Of a stretch of DNA of 64,000 nt, positions 48,601 through 56,396 are shown in pieces. A program made the position numbers and the translations under genes. The stretch comes from an uncultured bacterium (GTDB lineage: Bacteria; Planctomycetota; UBA1135; GCA-002686595). The notes beneath the pieces were generated by a model. That model was not told where the DNA came from. It searched no databases and worked only from the letters and a program-made list of their open reading frames with translations. Where the stretch lies: contig CALCXM010000028.1 of NCBI GenBank assembly GCA_937905825.1, forward strand, positions 1 through 64,000, given 5' to 3'. The number at the start of each line of letters is the position of its first letter. Positions within the stretch are counted from its first letter, which is position 1.

Positions 48601-50958
48601 CGTGAGATGATGAGCGCCTTCAATCGAACGGGAGGCTACGCCTGCTTGATGCAGTCGCCCGTTGGGAACCCGTTCACAAACGACGAGGCTCTGGATTCGG
48701 AGGAGTACCCCATCGGTGGCTGGTCGGTGATTCGCTACACGGGTTACCAGGGAACCATTCTCGACGTGGCCGAGTGGGGCTCCCAGGTGACCCTGGAAAA
48801 CCTGAATGGCGCCAACCCGGAATTCGGGGGAGGCGAGCGCTCCTTCGTAGTGCAGTGGCAGTGGGCTGGAAGCGGGGGGCCCATGCAGGACGTCCACGGA
48901 GCGCGCCTCTTCATCATGCCGATCTCGATCCCCACGGGATCCGGTTCAGGCAGCAGCTCCGCTTTCTTGCAGGCGGACGTGGCCAACATCCAATTCGCTC
49001 AGATCACCGACTCGGTCAACTTTGCGAACACGGAATGGGTGGCCTACAACTCGATCCAAAACATCGCCGGCGGCCAACTGGTGCGAGACGACCCGGAAGC
49101 TCTCGCGCGGGCGAGACGCGCGTCCGCTGGAACCCTGCGCACGGAGATCCTGCAACCACCTCCTCCTCCCGGACCCCAAGGGCCCAGCACGGAAGGCATG
49201 TTGCTGGCCACGGGCCCCATCCTTGCCACGCTTCCCAATGCGGCGCCCCAAGGTCAAAACGGCCTGACCTGGGAGCCCACCCTCGGGGTCATCCAGGATG
49301 AGGAGTACCCCGTCACGCGCGCCGTGCGCGAAGCCTTCCAGTTCCGCGGAGTGATGCGTACCTTCTCCCATCCCCACAATGCGGGCTCGCCACTGATGCC
49401 CGTGTTCCGCGCCGAGGGCGCGGGCGTGCCGGACATGGAGCTCGACAACAGCACGGCCACAGAGAACGGCCGGCCCGGGCGCTTCGACAAGGTCTTCGTA
49501 ATGGCCGGCGATCCCGATACGGGAATCGGCTGGCCGATGGTGGTCTCACGAGCCCACCTTTCGGACCAGATGTTCACGATCAACTACTGGACTCCCAATC
49601 CCGCGGAACGGGTGGTCGCCATGCCGGGTCCGAGCGGAGTCTCCCTGCCCGTCGACTGGTCGAACAGCCTGGACACTTGGTTCTTTACCTTCGAGGAAGA
49701 AGTTCCCGCCCCGGTGCCCGCCGGCGGAGACTTGGGAGACCCGAAGGACCCCGCCATGGACTCGCGCCTGCGCGGCCGCATGACGGCCTTCCCGTCCGGT
49801 GAGCGTCCACGCAACACGAAAACAGTGACCGTCGGAAGCGCCATCGACGGCACGAGTTTGATGAACGCCACGGTCGATGAGATCACCTTTGGCTCCTCCA
49901 CCTTCGGTGGCGCGGACGGCGGCTTGCCCCCCGAGTCGTACCGCGGCGCGCAGATGGTCTTGATGGAGGACCTGAACCAAGCGAACACCTTGGATCCGAT
50001 GGTCGTCCTGCCGCGCACGATCTCCTTGCCCATGGGCCTGGTGGGCTTCCGCCCCTTCTCCTTCGCCAAGCTGTTTCCGGACGGACCTGCACCGGGGCCC
50101 TACCTCAGTGAATTGGACGAGGACGGCGGGCTCCTGCGGGTGGGGGAAGAGATCCTCGCCTACGAAGGCGTCGATTCAGGCACGGGCACGATCACTCTCG
50201 CGCCCTTGGGGCGCGGCCTCTTGGGAACCGTCGACAGCAACCACGAAATCGGTGAACGGGTCAGCTACCTGGACGGCTTCCGGGTGGCGATCTTGAGCAC
50301 CCAGCTCGGCGATTCCGACGCCACCATTCGCGTCTCGAGCACCGCTGACTTCCCTTCGGAAGGAACGCTCCTGATCGGCAGCGAATTGATTCACTACACG
50401 CGCTTTGCCGACGGCGGTTTCGACATGCCGCGGCTGTCCGGTGAAGCGGGCAAGATGGACGAGCGCGGCGGCGGAATTTTCCGGGGCCGTTTCGGCACCA
50501 CCCCCGAAGCGCACTCCGCAGGGGAACCGGTGATTCTGTTCCCCTTCCGCTACTGGGACCGTTGGGAAGCGAACGCGGATGGACCCGAGTTGGCGTACTT
50601 CGGGCTCGAGATGAATCAGCCCTCGGCCTTTTGGCGCTCCTTTAGTTTTGAGGACGAATCGGTGGGGGTCCCCGGGTCTCGCATGGGCGTGTTGATGCGC
50701 ACGGACAAGGACGTCCCCTGGGACGCAGACCCGGAAACGACCAAAGGGCTCGAGCTGTTCTTCCAAGGGGACCTGCAAACGAATTGGATCGGGCACCAAG
50801 CTCATGGTGTGGAGTGGCGCGTCTTCGTGGACTACGAAGTGGGCGCGTTTGATGAGGTGACCGGTAGCGGACACGGCTGGCGCACGAGCCCTCGGCTGAA
50901 GAACTTCATCGTCGACTACATGGGACCGGCGAGTACCTTGAGGAGCGTGGACCGATGA
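45649..50958 (+). CDS. Giant GspK-like minor pseudopilin (1769 residues)
   Basis: The N terminus has a 33-residue leader with a seven-residue duplication (QAPKPAI/QAPKPAS), a cleavage site REG-FALVTVILVLAALLLL and no Glu5, as normal for GspK. Residues about 375-450 contain the family hallmark VNINTARPEVLQILMQ followed by SRPFSGPEDFLKRL, the SAM-like helices that begin the GspK tip domain. Typical GspK has 300-400 residues. Here more than 1200 residues follow. They include one or two LamG/concanavalin-like domains (SFCWIKPQSL; MTLLVNGLAHGVRNL) and several short beta repeats that read DTTIPLESGEGFPMVGVARIGDELIEYTRV, which recur at 250-ish residue intervals. The next three genes overlap by four bases each. 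Secreted tip with binding activity is inference. Confidence 0.82.
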   Translation: MMALEQTPTLAGQAPKPAIQAPKPASQTLKRREGFALVTVILVLAALLLLCTPFMLAARNADQASQQLFHKAQATIALDNASTHARAMLERSHPSFDTSMHSDSLAELEILTKFTEGFLNAQDPKGVMWDVRAEDVAGKIDLGSAPPQLIAAMLGSVTRLAAPLISKDKKKISMASVKGFDPSGYVWIEGELIRYEKIVGNTLTGLVRGYGSSADEEDNALPGPLPASDHGVGATVLEQRAYAPAEWRLYQGKVRSFDSEEQLQEIDTYTFPEQRYRPEHFRSLAKLGSTYGGVGAGAVWQRAARMTSAATAQIDDSIWVDSIRWFSPGSTVRIKTGTSTELALVRNITADGRVELDRGLRFTYAAFEAEVSVLARRPVNINTARPEVLQILMQNLSLASRNQRIDGGEARALTALIIESRPFSGPEDFLKRLVLPAAGLEELPLDAPVIPDAFASGSASAVIEGWDAVALYRNALNANDVQLKYSTMPFSFTSNDVYDLSLRAVINGKSGVARHSALREETQVVIPQEELRQIFTTQADWDESLRLSREAPYWSTGPEATSRLDPLKSQPPTRMWAHMGTFEGEVYLPGVVESAGREKSTAEGGDAPTPEHVFADRESADGFAQLFQHTVDENADPELRGHMMHFTHDTSDREGRYFPDGTIKTQPTDETVEWDDPVSLGMLRTLNFSCWIKPQSLGDAYLLDVGGNSTEVDRVSLLFEEGDLVLRCLDGGGDHKESADFTEAAEVRYALTEGEDGPGLPIGVWSHVEVDVRGARPDQMTLLVNGLAHGVRNLGMSRLAAGIGPTDTTIPLESGEGFPMVGVARIGDELIEYTRVVDGDELTANFNLDGTGAGFGGRNARRRWRLDENGENVPEEGAPFSAHMAGTTVQAYGYSLRLQERSEGVKLGKGSLPSDLGKFRVGIVSSVVGGNGGQYGEEIAVPMGGMLAQKIGTGIKAGGNYPRGLELRSAERPDDQSSEAVLDAREMMSAFNRTGGYACLMQSPVGNPFTNDEALDSEEYPIGGWSVIRYTGYQGTILDVAEWGSQVTLENLNGANPEFGGGERSFVVQWQWAGSGGPMQDVHGARLFIMPISIPTGSGSGSSSAFLQADVANIQFAQITDSVNFANTEWVAYNSIQNIAGGQLVRDDPEALARARRASAGTLRTEILQPPPPPGPQGPSTEGMLLATGPILATLPNAAPQGQNGLTWEPTLGVIQDEEYPVTRAVREAFQFRGVMRTFSHPHNAGSPLMPVFRAEGAGVPDMELDNSTATENGRPGRFDKVFVMAGDPDTGIGWPMVVSRAHLSDQMFTINYWTPNPAERVVAMPGPSGVSLPVDWSNSLDTWFFTFEEEVPAPVPAGGDLGDPKDPAMDSRLRGRMTAFPSGERPRNTKTVTVGSAIDGTSLMNATVDEITFGSSTFGGADGGLPPESYRGAQMVLMEDLNQANTLDPMVVLPRTISLPMGLVGFRPFSFAKLFPDGPAPGPYLSELDEDGGLLRVGEEILAYEGVDSGTGTITLAPLGRGLLGTVDSNHEIGERVSYLDGFRVAILSTQLGDSDATIRVSSTADFPSEGTLLIGSELIHYTRFADGGFDMPRLSGEAGKMDERGGGIFRGRFGTTPEAHSAGEPVILFPFRYWDRWEANADGPELAYFGLEMNQPSAFWRSFSFEDESVGVPGSRMGVLMRTDKDVPWDADPETTKGLELFFQGDLQTNWIGHQAHGVEWRVFVDYEVGAFDEVTGSGHGWRTSPRLKNFIVDYMGPASTLRSVDR
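45684..45722. repeat. 21-bp duplication in the giant pseudopilin leader
   Basis: TCAAGCACCCAAGCCGGC occurs at 45684-45701 and again at 45705-45722, period 21, encoding QAPKPA twice in the leader peptide. Confidence 0.85.
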
Positions 50959-52217
50959 AAGCTCTTCGCAACGTTTACGGCAGGCAGGCAAAGGCCCAGT
51001 GCCCGCAGGCAGTCTTCCAAAACCCGCAGGCAAGTTTCCAAGCCCCGCGCAGGAGCTTTCCCGATCGCGAAGGTCGCGCTGGCTTCACCCTGATCGAGCT
51101 TGTGCTCGCCGCCGGGCTCTTGATGATCCTGATGGTGGCGGTCTTTGCCCTGTTGGATGGATCCCTCTCCCTTTGGCGCCGCACGGAAACCCGGCGCAAT
51201 CTGACCGAGCAAGCGACCGGCGTGCTGAGCCTCTTGTCTCACGACTTACGTAGCTTGGACGCAGGGGGCCGCGGGGACGTGCTCTTGGAGTGGGTGAAGT
51301 TCGACACGAACGGGGACGATCTGCGCGAAATGGTTTGGCCCCGCTTGCGATTCATTCGCCAGGCTTCGCGGGCGGAACTGCTGCGCATGTTGCCGCCAAT
51401 TCCGGTGGCCGAAGTGCTCGCAGCGGATGCGACCGAGAACGAGAAAGGCCAGCCCAAAACGGGCGACGACGAAGAGACCAACGCCACGCCGGCGCTCGTG
51501 CATCCGGACATCACCGGCCCCGGGCTGATCGAAGTCTGCTGGGCTGTTGTGCCCGTTAGCACCAAGGAGCCGGACCGCCGTAGCGAGGGCTTGATTTACC
51601 GTGGAGCGCGCAAGCTGAACGACGGGGGCGAGTCCTTCTTCGACAGCAACTTCGTGCGCTCTGGCGGCATGCCGCAAACGAGTGAGCTCGACGAGGTCAG
51701 CGCGGGGCTGCTTTGGTTCCAACCGCTGTTCGCCACCCAAACCTCGATCGTGCATTCCGGCTGGGAGCCCGGCGTGGAACCCCACCAGGCGGCCACCTCC
51801 TGGGACTATTGGCGCGAGGGTCGACCGGACACAACCATGCACGCTTGGAATCAAGAGAGCCGCATGATGCCGATCGTGAAGGACCGCGGAATCCTGCCTC
51901 GACGCATTCGCGTGGAGATGGAATTCGAACGAGAGGCTGACCACAAACGCCGGGCGCGCACCACCGAACAAATCGAGTTGACCGACGTGTCGATCGAGGT
52001 CACGGACGGCCGTCGCCTGCCGCAGCCGGGGTCCTTCATCAAACTGGAGGGCGAGTGGATGCAAGTGACTCGCATCGACGGGGATCGCGCCTCCGTCAAG
52101 CGCGGACTGCGCGGCACCCAAGCCATCGTCCACGACCGTGGGGTGTTGGTGCACTGGGGCTTGCCCTTGGTGCGCGAGATCCCCGTGGCGCTCTACCGGG
52201 AGGATTGGGATCTATGA
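50955..52217 (+). CDS. Minor pseudopilin, GspJ-like
   Basis: The 420-residue protein begins with a long 42-residue leader containing three copies of a seven-residue repeat, then the prepilin site G-F-T-L-I-E-L-V-L and a hydrophobic helix AAGLLMILMVAVFALLDGS. The arrangement MRRTETRRNLTEQATGVLSLLSHDLRSLD after it is that of GspJ/PulJ, which forms the tip with GspI and GspK. It is over twice the standard length of about 200. The C-terminal part has conserved-looking beta strands (VSIEVTDGRRLPQPGSFIKLEGEW) of unknown role. The start overlaps the giant GspK stop by four bases and the stop overlaps the next pseudopilin gene (ATGA). Confidence 0.8.
   Translation: MKALRNVYGRQAKAQCPQAVFQNPQASFQAPRRSFPDREGRAGFTLIELVLAAGLLMILMVAVFALLDGSLSLWRRTETRRNLTEQATGVLSLLSHDLRSLDAGGRGDVLLEWVKFDTNGDDLREMVWPRLRFIRQASRAELLRMLPPIPVAEVLAADATENEKGQPKTGDDEETNATPALVHPDITGPGLIEVCWAVVPVSTKEPDRRSEGLIYRGARKLNDGGESFFDSNFVRSGGMPQTSELDEVSAGLLWFQPLFATQTSIVHSGWEPGVEPHQAATSWDYWREGRPDTTMHAWNQESRMMPIVKDRGILPRRIRVEMEFEREADHKRRARTTEQIELTDVSIEVTDGRRLPQPGSFIKLEGEWMQVTRIDGDRASVKRGLRGTQAIVHDRGVLVHWGLPLVREIPVALYREDWDL
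51002..51064. repeat. 21-bp tandem repeat in the GspJ-like leader
   Basis: CCCGCAGGCA starts at 51002 and 51023, and a diverged copy CCCGCGCAGG at 51044, exactly 21 bases apart. Translated, they give PQAVFQN, PQASFQA and PRRSFPD. Confidence 0.8.
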
Positions 52218-52753
52218 GAACTCGACGCAACCTGGACCACAACCGGCCCGACCGTTCCAAGCGTGCAGGCTTCACCCTGGTGGAAGTCTTGCTCGCTATG
52301 GCCATCCTGCTGCTCGGTTCGGTGGGGATCATCTCCTTCCTGACGTTCGGCGGTGCCACCGCGCGCCACGCCCAGCTGCGCACTCAGGCGGCATCCGCAG
52401 TGGAGGCGGTGGAGGCGGACATCGAACGCCACATGTTCCCCTACGAAAACGGAGAGCTAGGGGATCCGGTGGAATTCAAGGAACGACCGGTTCCAGGGGT
52501 TTCTGGCGTGGTCTACGGGGCGAAGGCTTTTCAAAACCCGGACCTTCCCCGGGAATACCGCATCGACATCCAAATGAGTTGGCAGAGTGCTGGCGTGAAA
52601 CGCGGCAAGACCTGGTCGATGCTTCGGATCAGAGAGGTGCCCTTCGGGGAGCGCTTGCGCCGTGAATTCATCGAGCGCGAGTTGCTCGGGGGTTCGGGTG
52701 GCTTCAAGCAGAACAACTCTTCAAGTGAGAAGAGTGACGAGGACAAACAATGA
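52214..52753 (+). CDS. Minor pseudopilin, GspI-like
   Basis: The 179-residue protein starts MRTRRNLDHNRPDRSKRAG, then has the prepilin site G-F-T-L-V-E-V-L-L and helix AMAILLLGSVGIISFL. The sequence after the helix (RHAQLRTQAASAVEAVEADIERH) fits the size and order of GspI, the small pseudopilin that starts tip assembly with GspJ and GspK. The start is ATG 52214 inside the preceding stop. The C terminus is Ser/Glu/Lys-rich, FKQNNSSSEKSDEDKQ. Overlap with both neighbours means strict coupling. Confidence 0.78.
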   Translation: MRTRRNLDHNRPDRSKRAGFTLVEVLLAMAILLLGSVGIISFLTFGGATARHAQLRTQAASAVEAVEADIERHMFPYENGELGDPVEFKERPVPGVSGVVYGAKAFQNPDLPREYRIDIQMSWQSAGVKRGKTWSMLRIREVPFGERLRREFIERELLGGSGGFKQNNSSSEKSDEDKQ

Positions 52754-54306
52754 TGAAAGTGAACTCAACCAAGACCCGACCCAGCCTGTGTGCCTCGTTC
52801 CTTTGCGCCAGCCTGATGCTGCTGTCCAGCGTCCCGCTTTTCGCGAAGCCCAGCGTCGCGAGCCAGGACTTCGCCACTGGGGGGGAGGTCATGATGATCA
52901 AACTCCAAGGGGGACTCTTCCAATGGGGGATGATCGAGGACCACACGGCAGAGGACCTGACCTTCCGCCGGATGGACAACGGCGGGTTGGTGGTGGTGCC
53001 TTGGAGCTTGGTCGAGCCCGTTCAAGAGCTCCAGCTGCGCACTCAATTCGGCTACGTGGATCTCTCCGGCGATGAGATCATGGTCAGCGCCGAGAAGCTG
53101 ATCCTGCGCGACGGCCGCGAGGTGATCGGCCAGGTCATCGGACGGGACGACACCTCCCTGCAATTCAAGACCCAGGGGCGCACGCTGACGATTCCCAAGA
53201 CCTACGTGAAAGACTACGTGGGGGGCCTGCTCGTGCCGGCCTTGGACGTCATGTCGAAGGACGAACTCTACAACCAGGAGAGTCTGTCACTCGATGCCGA
53301 GGATCCCGCTTCGCTCTTCGCACTCGGTGTCTTCTGCGAACGTATCCTCGATTTCCAGCGGGCCTTGGAGCACTACACTGCGGCCCAAGCACTCGACCCG
53401 AGCTTCAAAGCAAAAGAGCTGACTGCCACTCTTGCGCGGGTTGGCATCAAGGTGGCCAACCAGGTGCAGGTGGACTTCCTGGATGAGATCGATCGTCTCA
53501 GTCGGCGCGACAAGTTCGCCGAGGCTTTTTCCCAGCTAGAGATCTTCGACGCCACCTACGAGGACAGTCCCTTGGCTGGGGATCGCGTAAAGCTCGAGAA
53601 GCGCATCGAGAAACGTCGCCACGATTACATGCGCGAAGCCGTGGCGGAACACTGGTTCTCGTGGATGAACCGCCTGGCTGGCTCGGCCGCCCGCGACATG
53701 ACCTTCTCCGCGACCCTCGAGTACCTGGAAGAGACCCTTTCTGATGAGATCGTGCAAAACGTGCTGCTCGGCCTCAACAAGAAGTGGCCCGACCTGGAGG
53801 AGGATCAAGTGCGCCAGTTCTTCCAAGATCGAAAGGTCAAGCGCTGGAAGCCGTCCTCTTACGGCCTTGGCACCTGGCTGCTCGGCGAAGAGCGGGCGCT
53901 CAAGGATGATGAGGGCGAGGAAAAGAAGGCCCAGCCGATTCTGTCCGAAAAGGACAAGGAGCGGGCCGCGCGCGCCGACCAGATTGCTCGCTGGTTGCGC
54001 AACCAAGAGACGGCCAAACGTTCCCGCCGCTCGGAGGAGGACGAGTCCGAGATGAGCGACACCTGGACGGCCATGCGTGTGGCCAACCGTCGTTCATGGA
54101 TCATCGCGTACTACGCGGAGTACGGTGGGGATCTGTTCCCGAACCCCAAGCCCGAGTTGCGCAACTGCGCGGACTGCGGCGGCATCGGGGTGAAGTACGA
54201 GATCCTTTCTGGTTACGTGCGTGAAGGCACCGCCGCCGGATTGCGTCAGAAACCCTGCCCGACTTGTCATACCATCGGGCGCGTCCGTCGCATCCGTTAC
54301 CGCTAA
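52750..54306 (+). CDS. Exported protein with C-terminal zinc-ribbon-like cysteines
   Basis: I do not recognise this 518-residue protein. It begins with a signal peptide (LCASFLCASLMLLSSVPLFAK), then an early beta part (MMIKLQGGLFQWGMIEDH), a TPR-like helical region and basic linkers. The end has two CxxC pairs, CADCGGIG and CPTCHTIG, spaced 30 residues apart, the layout of a zinc ribbon or DnaJ-like cluster, unusual for an exported protein. It starts four bases inside the stop of the GspI-like gene, so it belongs to the operon and may help assemble the pseudopilus. A charged segment EERALKDDEGEEKK separates the domains. Confidence 0.72.
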   Translation: MMKVNSTKTRPSLCASFLCASLMLLSSVPLFAKPSVASQDFATGGEVMMIKLQGGLFQWGMIEDHTAEDLTFRRMDNGGLVVVPWSLVEPVQELQLRTQFGYVDLSGDEIMVSAEKLILRDGREVIGQVIGRDDTSLQFKTQGRTLTIPKTYVKDYVGGLLVPALDVMSKDELYNQESLSLDAEDPASLFALGVFCERILDFQRALEHYTAAQALDPSFKAKELTATLARVGIKVANQVQVDFLDEIDRLSRRDKFAEAFSQLEIFDATYEDSPLAGDRVKLEKRIEKRRHDYMREAVAEHWFSWMNRLAGSAARDMTFSATLEYLEETLSDEIVQNVLLGLNKKWPDLEEDQVRQFFQDRKVKRWKPSSYGLGTWLLGEERALKDDEGEEKKAQPILSEKDKERAARADQIARWLRNQETAKRSRRSEEDESEMSDTWTAMRVANRRSWIIAYYAEYGGDLFPNPKPELRNCADCGGIGVKYEILSGYVREGTAAGLRQKPCPTCHTIGRVRRIRYR

Positions 54307-54323
54307 CGAGCTCACCTGAATCC

Positions 54324-55337
54324 ATGCGCTCCAACTCACTCTTCCGCGTCTGCGGGCTCAGCCTGTTGCTCTTCGGATGCAAGGCATCCAACCCGTCACT
54401 GCCGCCACTCACCGTTGCGGACGCCACGCAACCCGCGGCCGAGCCCGCGAAGGGCAAGGGCACGGCAACTCCCAGCGTGGTGACTCCCGAGGCCCAGGCC
54501 CCCGGGCCCCGGCGGCACAAGGACGATCCTGTCATCGCGCGCATCGGCGAACAAAACGTGTACGCCTCCGAACTGCTCGCCACCTGGATGTTCGTGGACA
54601 CCCGGGGCATGCGCGAGCTCTTGGGCAACGTCATGGACCGCCACTTGGTGAACCTGGAAGCGGAGCGCCTCGGCATCGAGGTCAGCGACGAAATCGTCAC
54701 GGCGGAATTCAGCGCCGCGCTCGAGGACATGCGCTCCCAATTGCAAGCGGAGCAACCGGGCATGCGCTTGGACGAGTGGATCGCCGGTGCTCTCGGTTTG
54801 GATCCCGTGCGCTTTCGCAAGCGCCTGCGCACCGACGTGACCAGCCGCCTGCTCTCCGAGCGTGTGGTGCGTCATCACATCCTGACCCAGGACAATGCGG
54901 AGGTCGCCGTGATCGTCACCACGACTCAAGCGCAAGCCGAGGAAGCCCTGGCAAAGATCGAGGGCGGCGAGCCCTTCCCACGGGTGGCGGTCGAGATGAG
55001 CATCGACCCCACGGGAAAGTTCGGCGGCCGCATTCCGCCCCTTGTGCGCAACGACTCGGTGCTTTCGCGCCTGGCCTTCGGCACCCCGGATGGGCAGATC
55101 GCGGGCCCGGTGGAGGAGGCCAAGCGCTGGATGCTGATGCAGACCCTGGAGAAGAAGTCCGCCCTGGTGGGCACTTGGGAGACCCTCGGAGGCACCGTGG
55201 AAGCCAGCCTGAAGGAGCGTTCGATCTCCGAGCCGGAATACTGGCAGTGGAAGAACGACCTCAGCCGCCTGCGCCCGGTGGACCTCGGGCCCTTCTTCGA
55301 CTTGATCGGCGAGCCCAAAGACGAAGAGAGTCTGTGA
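54324..55337 (+). CDS. Lipoprotein peptidyl-prolyl isomerase (SurA/PrsA-like)
   Basis: From ATG 54324 the protein has 337 residues and a lipobox: MRSNSLFRVCGLSLLLFGC, so it should be lipid-anchored at Cys19. The body has a SurA-like N-terminal helical half (VMDRHLVNLEAERLGIEVSDEIVTAEFSAAL) and a parvulin domain (about 200-320) with EVAVIVTTTQAQAEEALAKIEGGEPF, SIDPTGKFGGRIPPLVR and IAGPVEEAKRWMLMQTLE. Parvulins isomerise Xaa-Pro bonds and help fold exported proteins. It is separated from the previous gene by 17 bases and may serve the proteins of the operon or the envelope in general. Confidence 0.82.
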   Translation: MRSNSLFRVCGLSLLLFGCKASNPSLPPLTVADATQPAAEPAKGKGTATPSVVTPEAQAPGPRRHKDDPVIARIGEQNVYASELLATWMFVDTRGMRELLGNVMDRHLVNLEAERLGIEVSDEIVTAEFSAALEDMRSQLQAEQPGMRLDEWIAGALGLDPVRFRKRLRTDVTSRLLSERVVRHHILTQDNAEVAVIVTTTQAQAEEALAKIEGGEPFPRVAVEMSIDPTGKFGGRIPPLVRNDSVLSRLAFGTPDGQIAGPVEEAKRWMLMQTLEKKSALVGTWETLGGTVEASLKERSISEPEYWQWKNDLSRLRPVDLGPFFDLIGEPKDEESL

Positions 55338-55393
55338 GTTCCGGGGCCTCTCGACTTGCATCGGATGCCCGGCTTGTAGAAGCTGAGAGGGCA

Positions 55394-56242
55394 ATGACTG
55401 ACTCGAAACACAGCGCGGATGCCTTGCTCGATGCCGAGCCCATGACCGACCAGGAATTCCCCAACACGGAAGGGTCGGACACCCCCGAGCCCCAGGAGGC
55501 CTCCGATCAGGAGCCTTCTCAGCAGGAGATCGAAGCGTCCGCCGCGGAAGAAAGCGTGGCGCAGGTCGGTTCGCCGGAGGAAGTGGAGGCCGGTGCTTCG
55601 GACCCTGAGGGCTCGGCAGACAAAGAAGGGTCCTCCGACGAAGGAGGCTCCTCCGACCAAGAAGGGTCCTGCAACGAAGAGGGGTCCGAGGAATCGAAAA
55701 TCGGTCCTGGGGAAGCCCTCAGCGATGACGAGCTGGTCCAGGCCATCTCCGCCCTGGTGTTTGCCTCTCCCGAGCCCCTGGCCACTGGGCGGCTCGTGAC
55801 GCTCCTGGAACGGCCCAAGCCCCAGCGAGTGGCGGAAGCCCTAATCGAGATCCAAGGGCGCCTGGAGCAGGCTGGCTTGCCCCTCCAGATGCGTGAAATC
55901 GCCGGTGGCTGGCGCCTGATGACGGCCCCGGAGCAAAACGAGTCCGTGGCCAGACTGGTCAAGACCCGCAAGAACGAGAAGCTCTCGCCCGCTGGCCTGG
56001 AGACCCTAGCGGTGGTCGCCTACCGCCAGCCGGTCACAAAAGCCGACATTGAGGCCATTCGCGGGGTCCAATGCGGCCCCATGCTGCGCAATCTGGTGGA
56101 CCGCGGTCTGGCCAAGGTGGTGGGCCGCGCGGACGTCCCCGGAGGCCCCCTCGAGTACGGAACCACCAAGGAGTTCCTCGATCGCTTCGGCATGGCGAGC
56201 CTCAAAGACTTGCCCCGGGACGGCGAGCTTCTGAAAGAGTAG
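55394..56242 (+). CDS. scpB: Segregation and condensation protein B
   Basis: ScpB, with ScpA and SMC, forms the bacterial condensin that compacts and separates chromosomes in the cytoplasm. The 282-residue protein has the two winged helices at residues 100-282: LSDDELVQAISALVFASPEPLATGRL, then LSPAGLETLAVVAYRQPVTKADIEAIRGV and GPLEYGTTKEFLDRFGM. The first 100 residues are an acidic, low-complexity tail (GSADKEGSSDEGGSSDQEGS) that is not part of the normal 180-190-residue protein. The start ATG 55394 follows a strong ribosome site GAGAGG. It follows the lipoprotein PPIase by 56 bases. No scpA gene is in the window. Confidence 0.92.
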   Translation: MTDSKHSADALLDAEPMTDQEFPNTEGSDTPEPQEASDQEPSQQEIEASAAEESVAQVGSPEEVEAGASDPEGSADKEGSSDEGGSSDQEGSCNEEGSEESKIGPGEALSDDELVQAISALVFASPEPLATGRLVTLLERPKPQRVAEALIEIQGRLEQAGLPLQMREIAGGWRLMTAPEQNESVARLVKTRKNEKLSPAGLETLAVVAYRQPVTKADIEAIRGVQCGPMLRNLVDRGLAKVVGRADVPGGPLEYGTTKEFLDRFGMASLKDLPRDGELLKE

Positions 56243-56294
56243 GGCGAACCCGCTCCGCGCTCCCTTGCGCGGATGTCGGCCCTCTCCGTACACT

Positions 56295-56319
56295 CTTGCC
56301 CCTTCAAATCTCGGGCAAG
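56295..56319. repeat. Hairpin upstream of the PpiD-like gene
   Basis: CTTGCCC (56295-56301) pairs perfectly with GGGCAAG (56313-56319). A second perfect CCGCGC/GCGCGG hairpin lies at 56255-56272, just after scpB. Neither has a T run. Confidence 0.4.
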
Positions 56320-56396
56320 GTGCACAGGCGCTTGCTCGAACTCATCTCGTGGGCCCACGGCCCCTGGCGGCGCCCATCGCTGTCGCCTCCCAATCC

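Noticed and set aside
54377..55393. In-frame extension of scpB upstream across the lipoprotein PPIase gene
   Set aside because: The extra 1 kb is a shifted reading of a real gene; ATG 55394 has a good ribosome site and begins the ScpB protein with its acidic tail.
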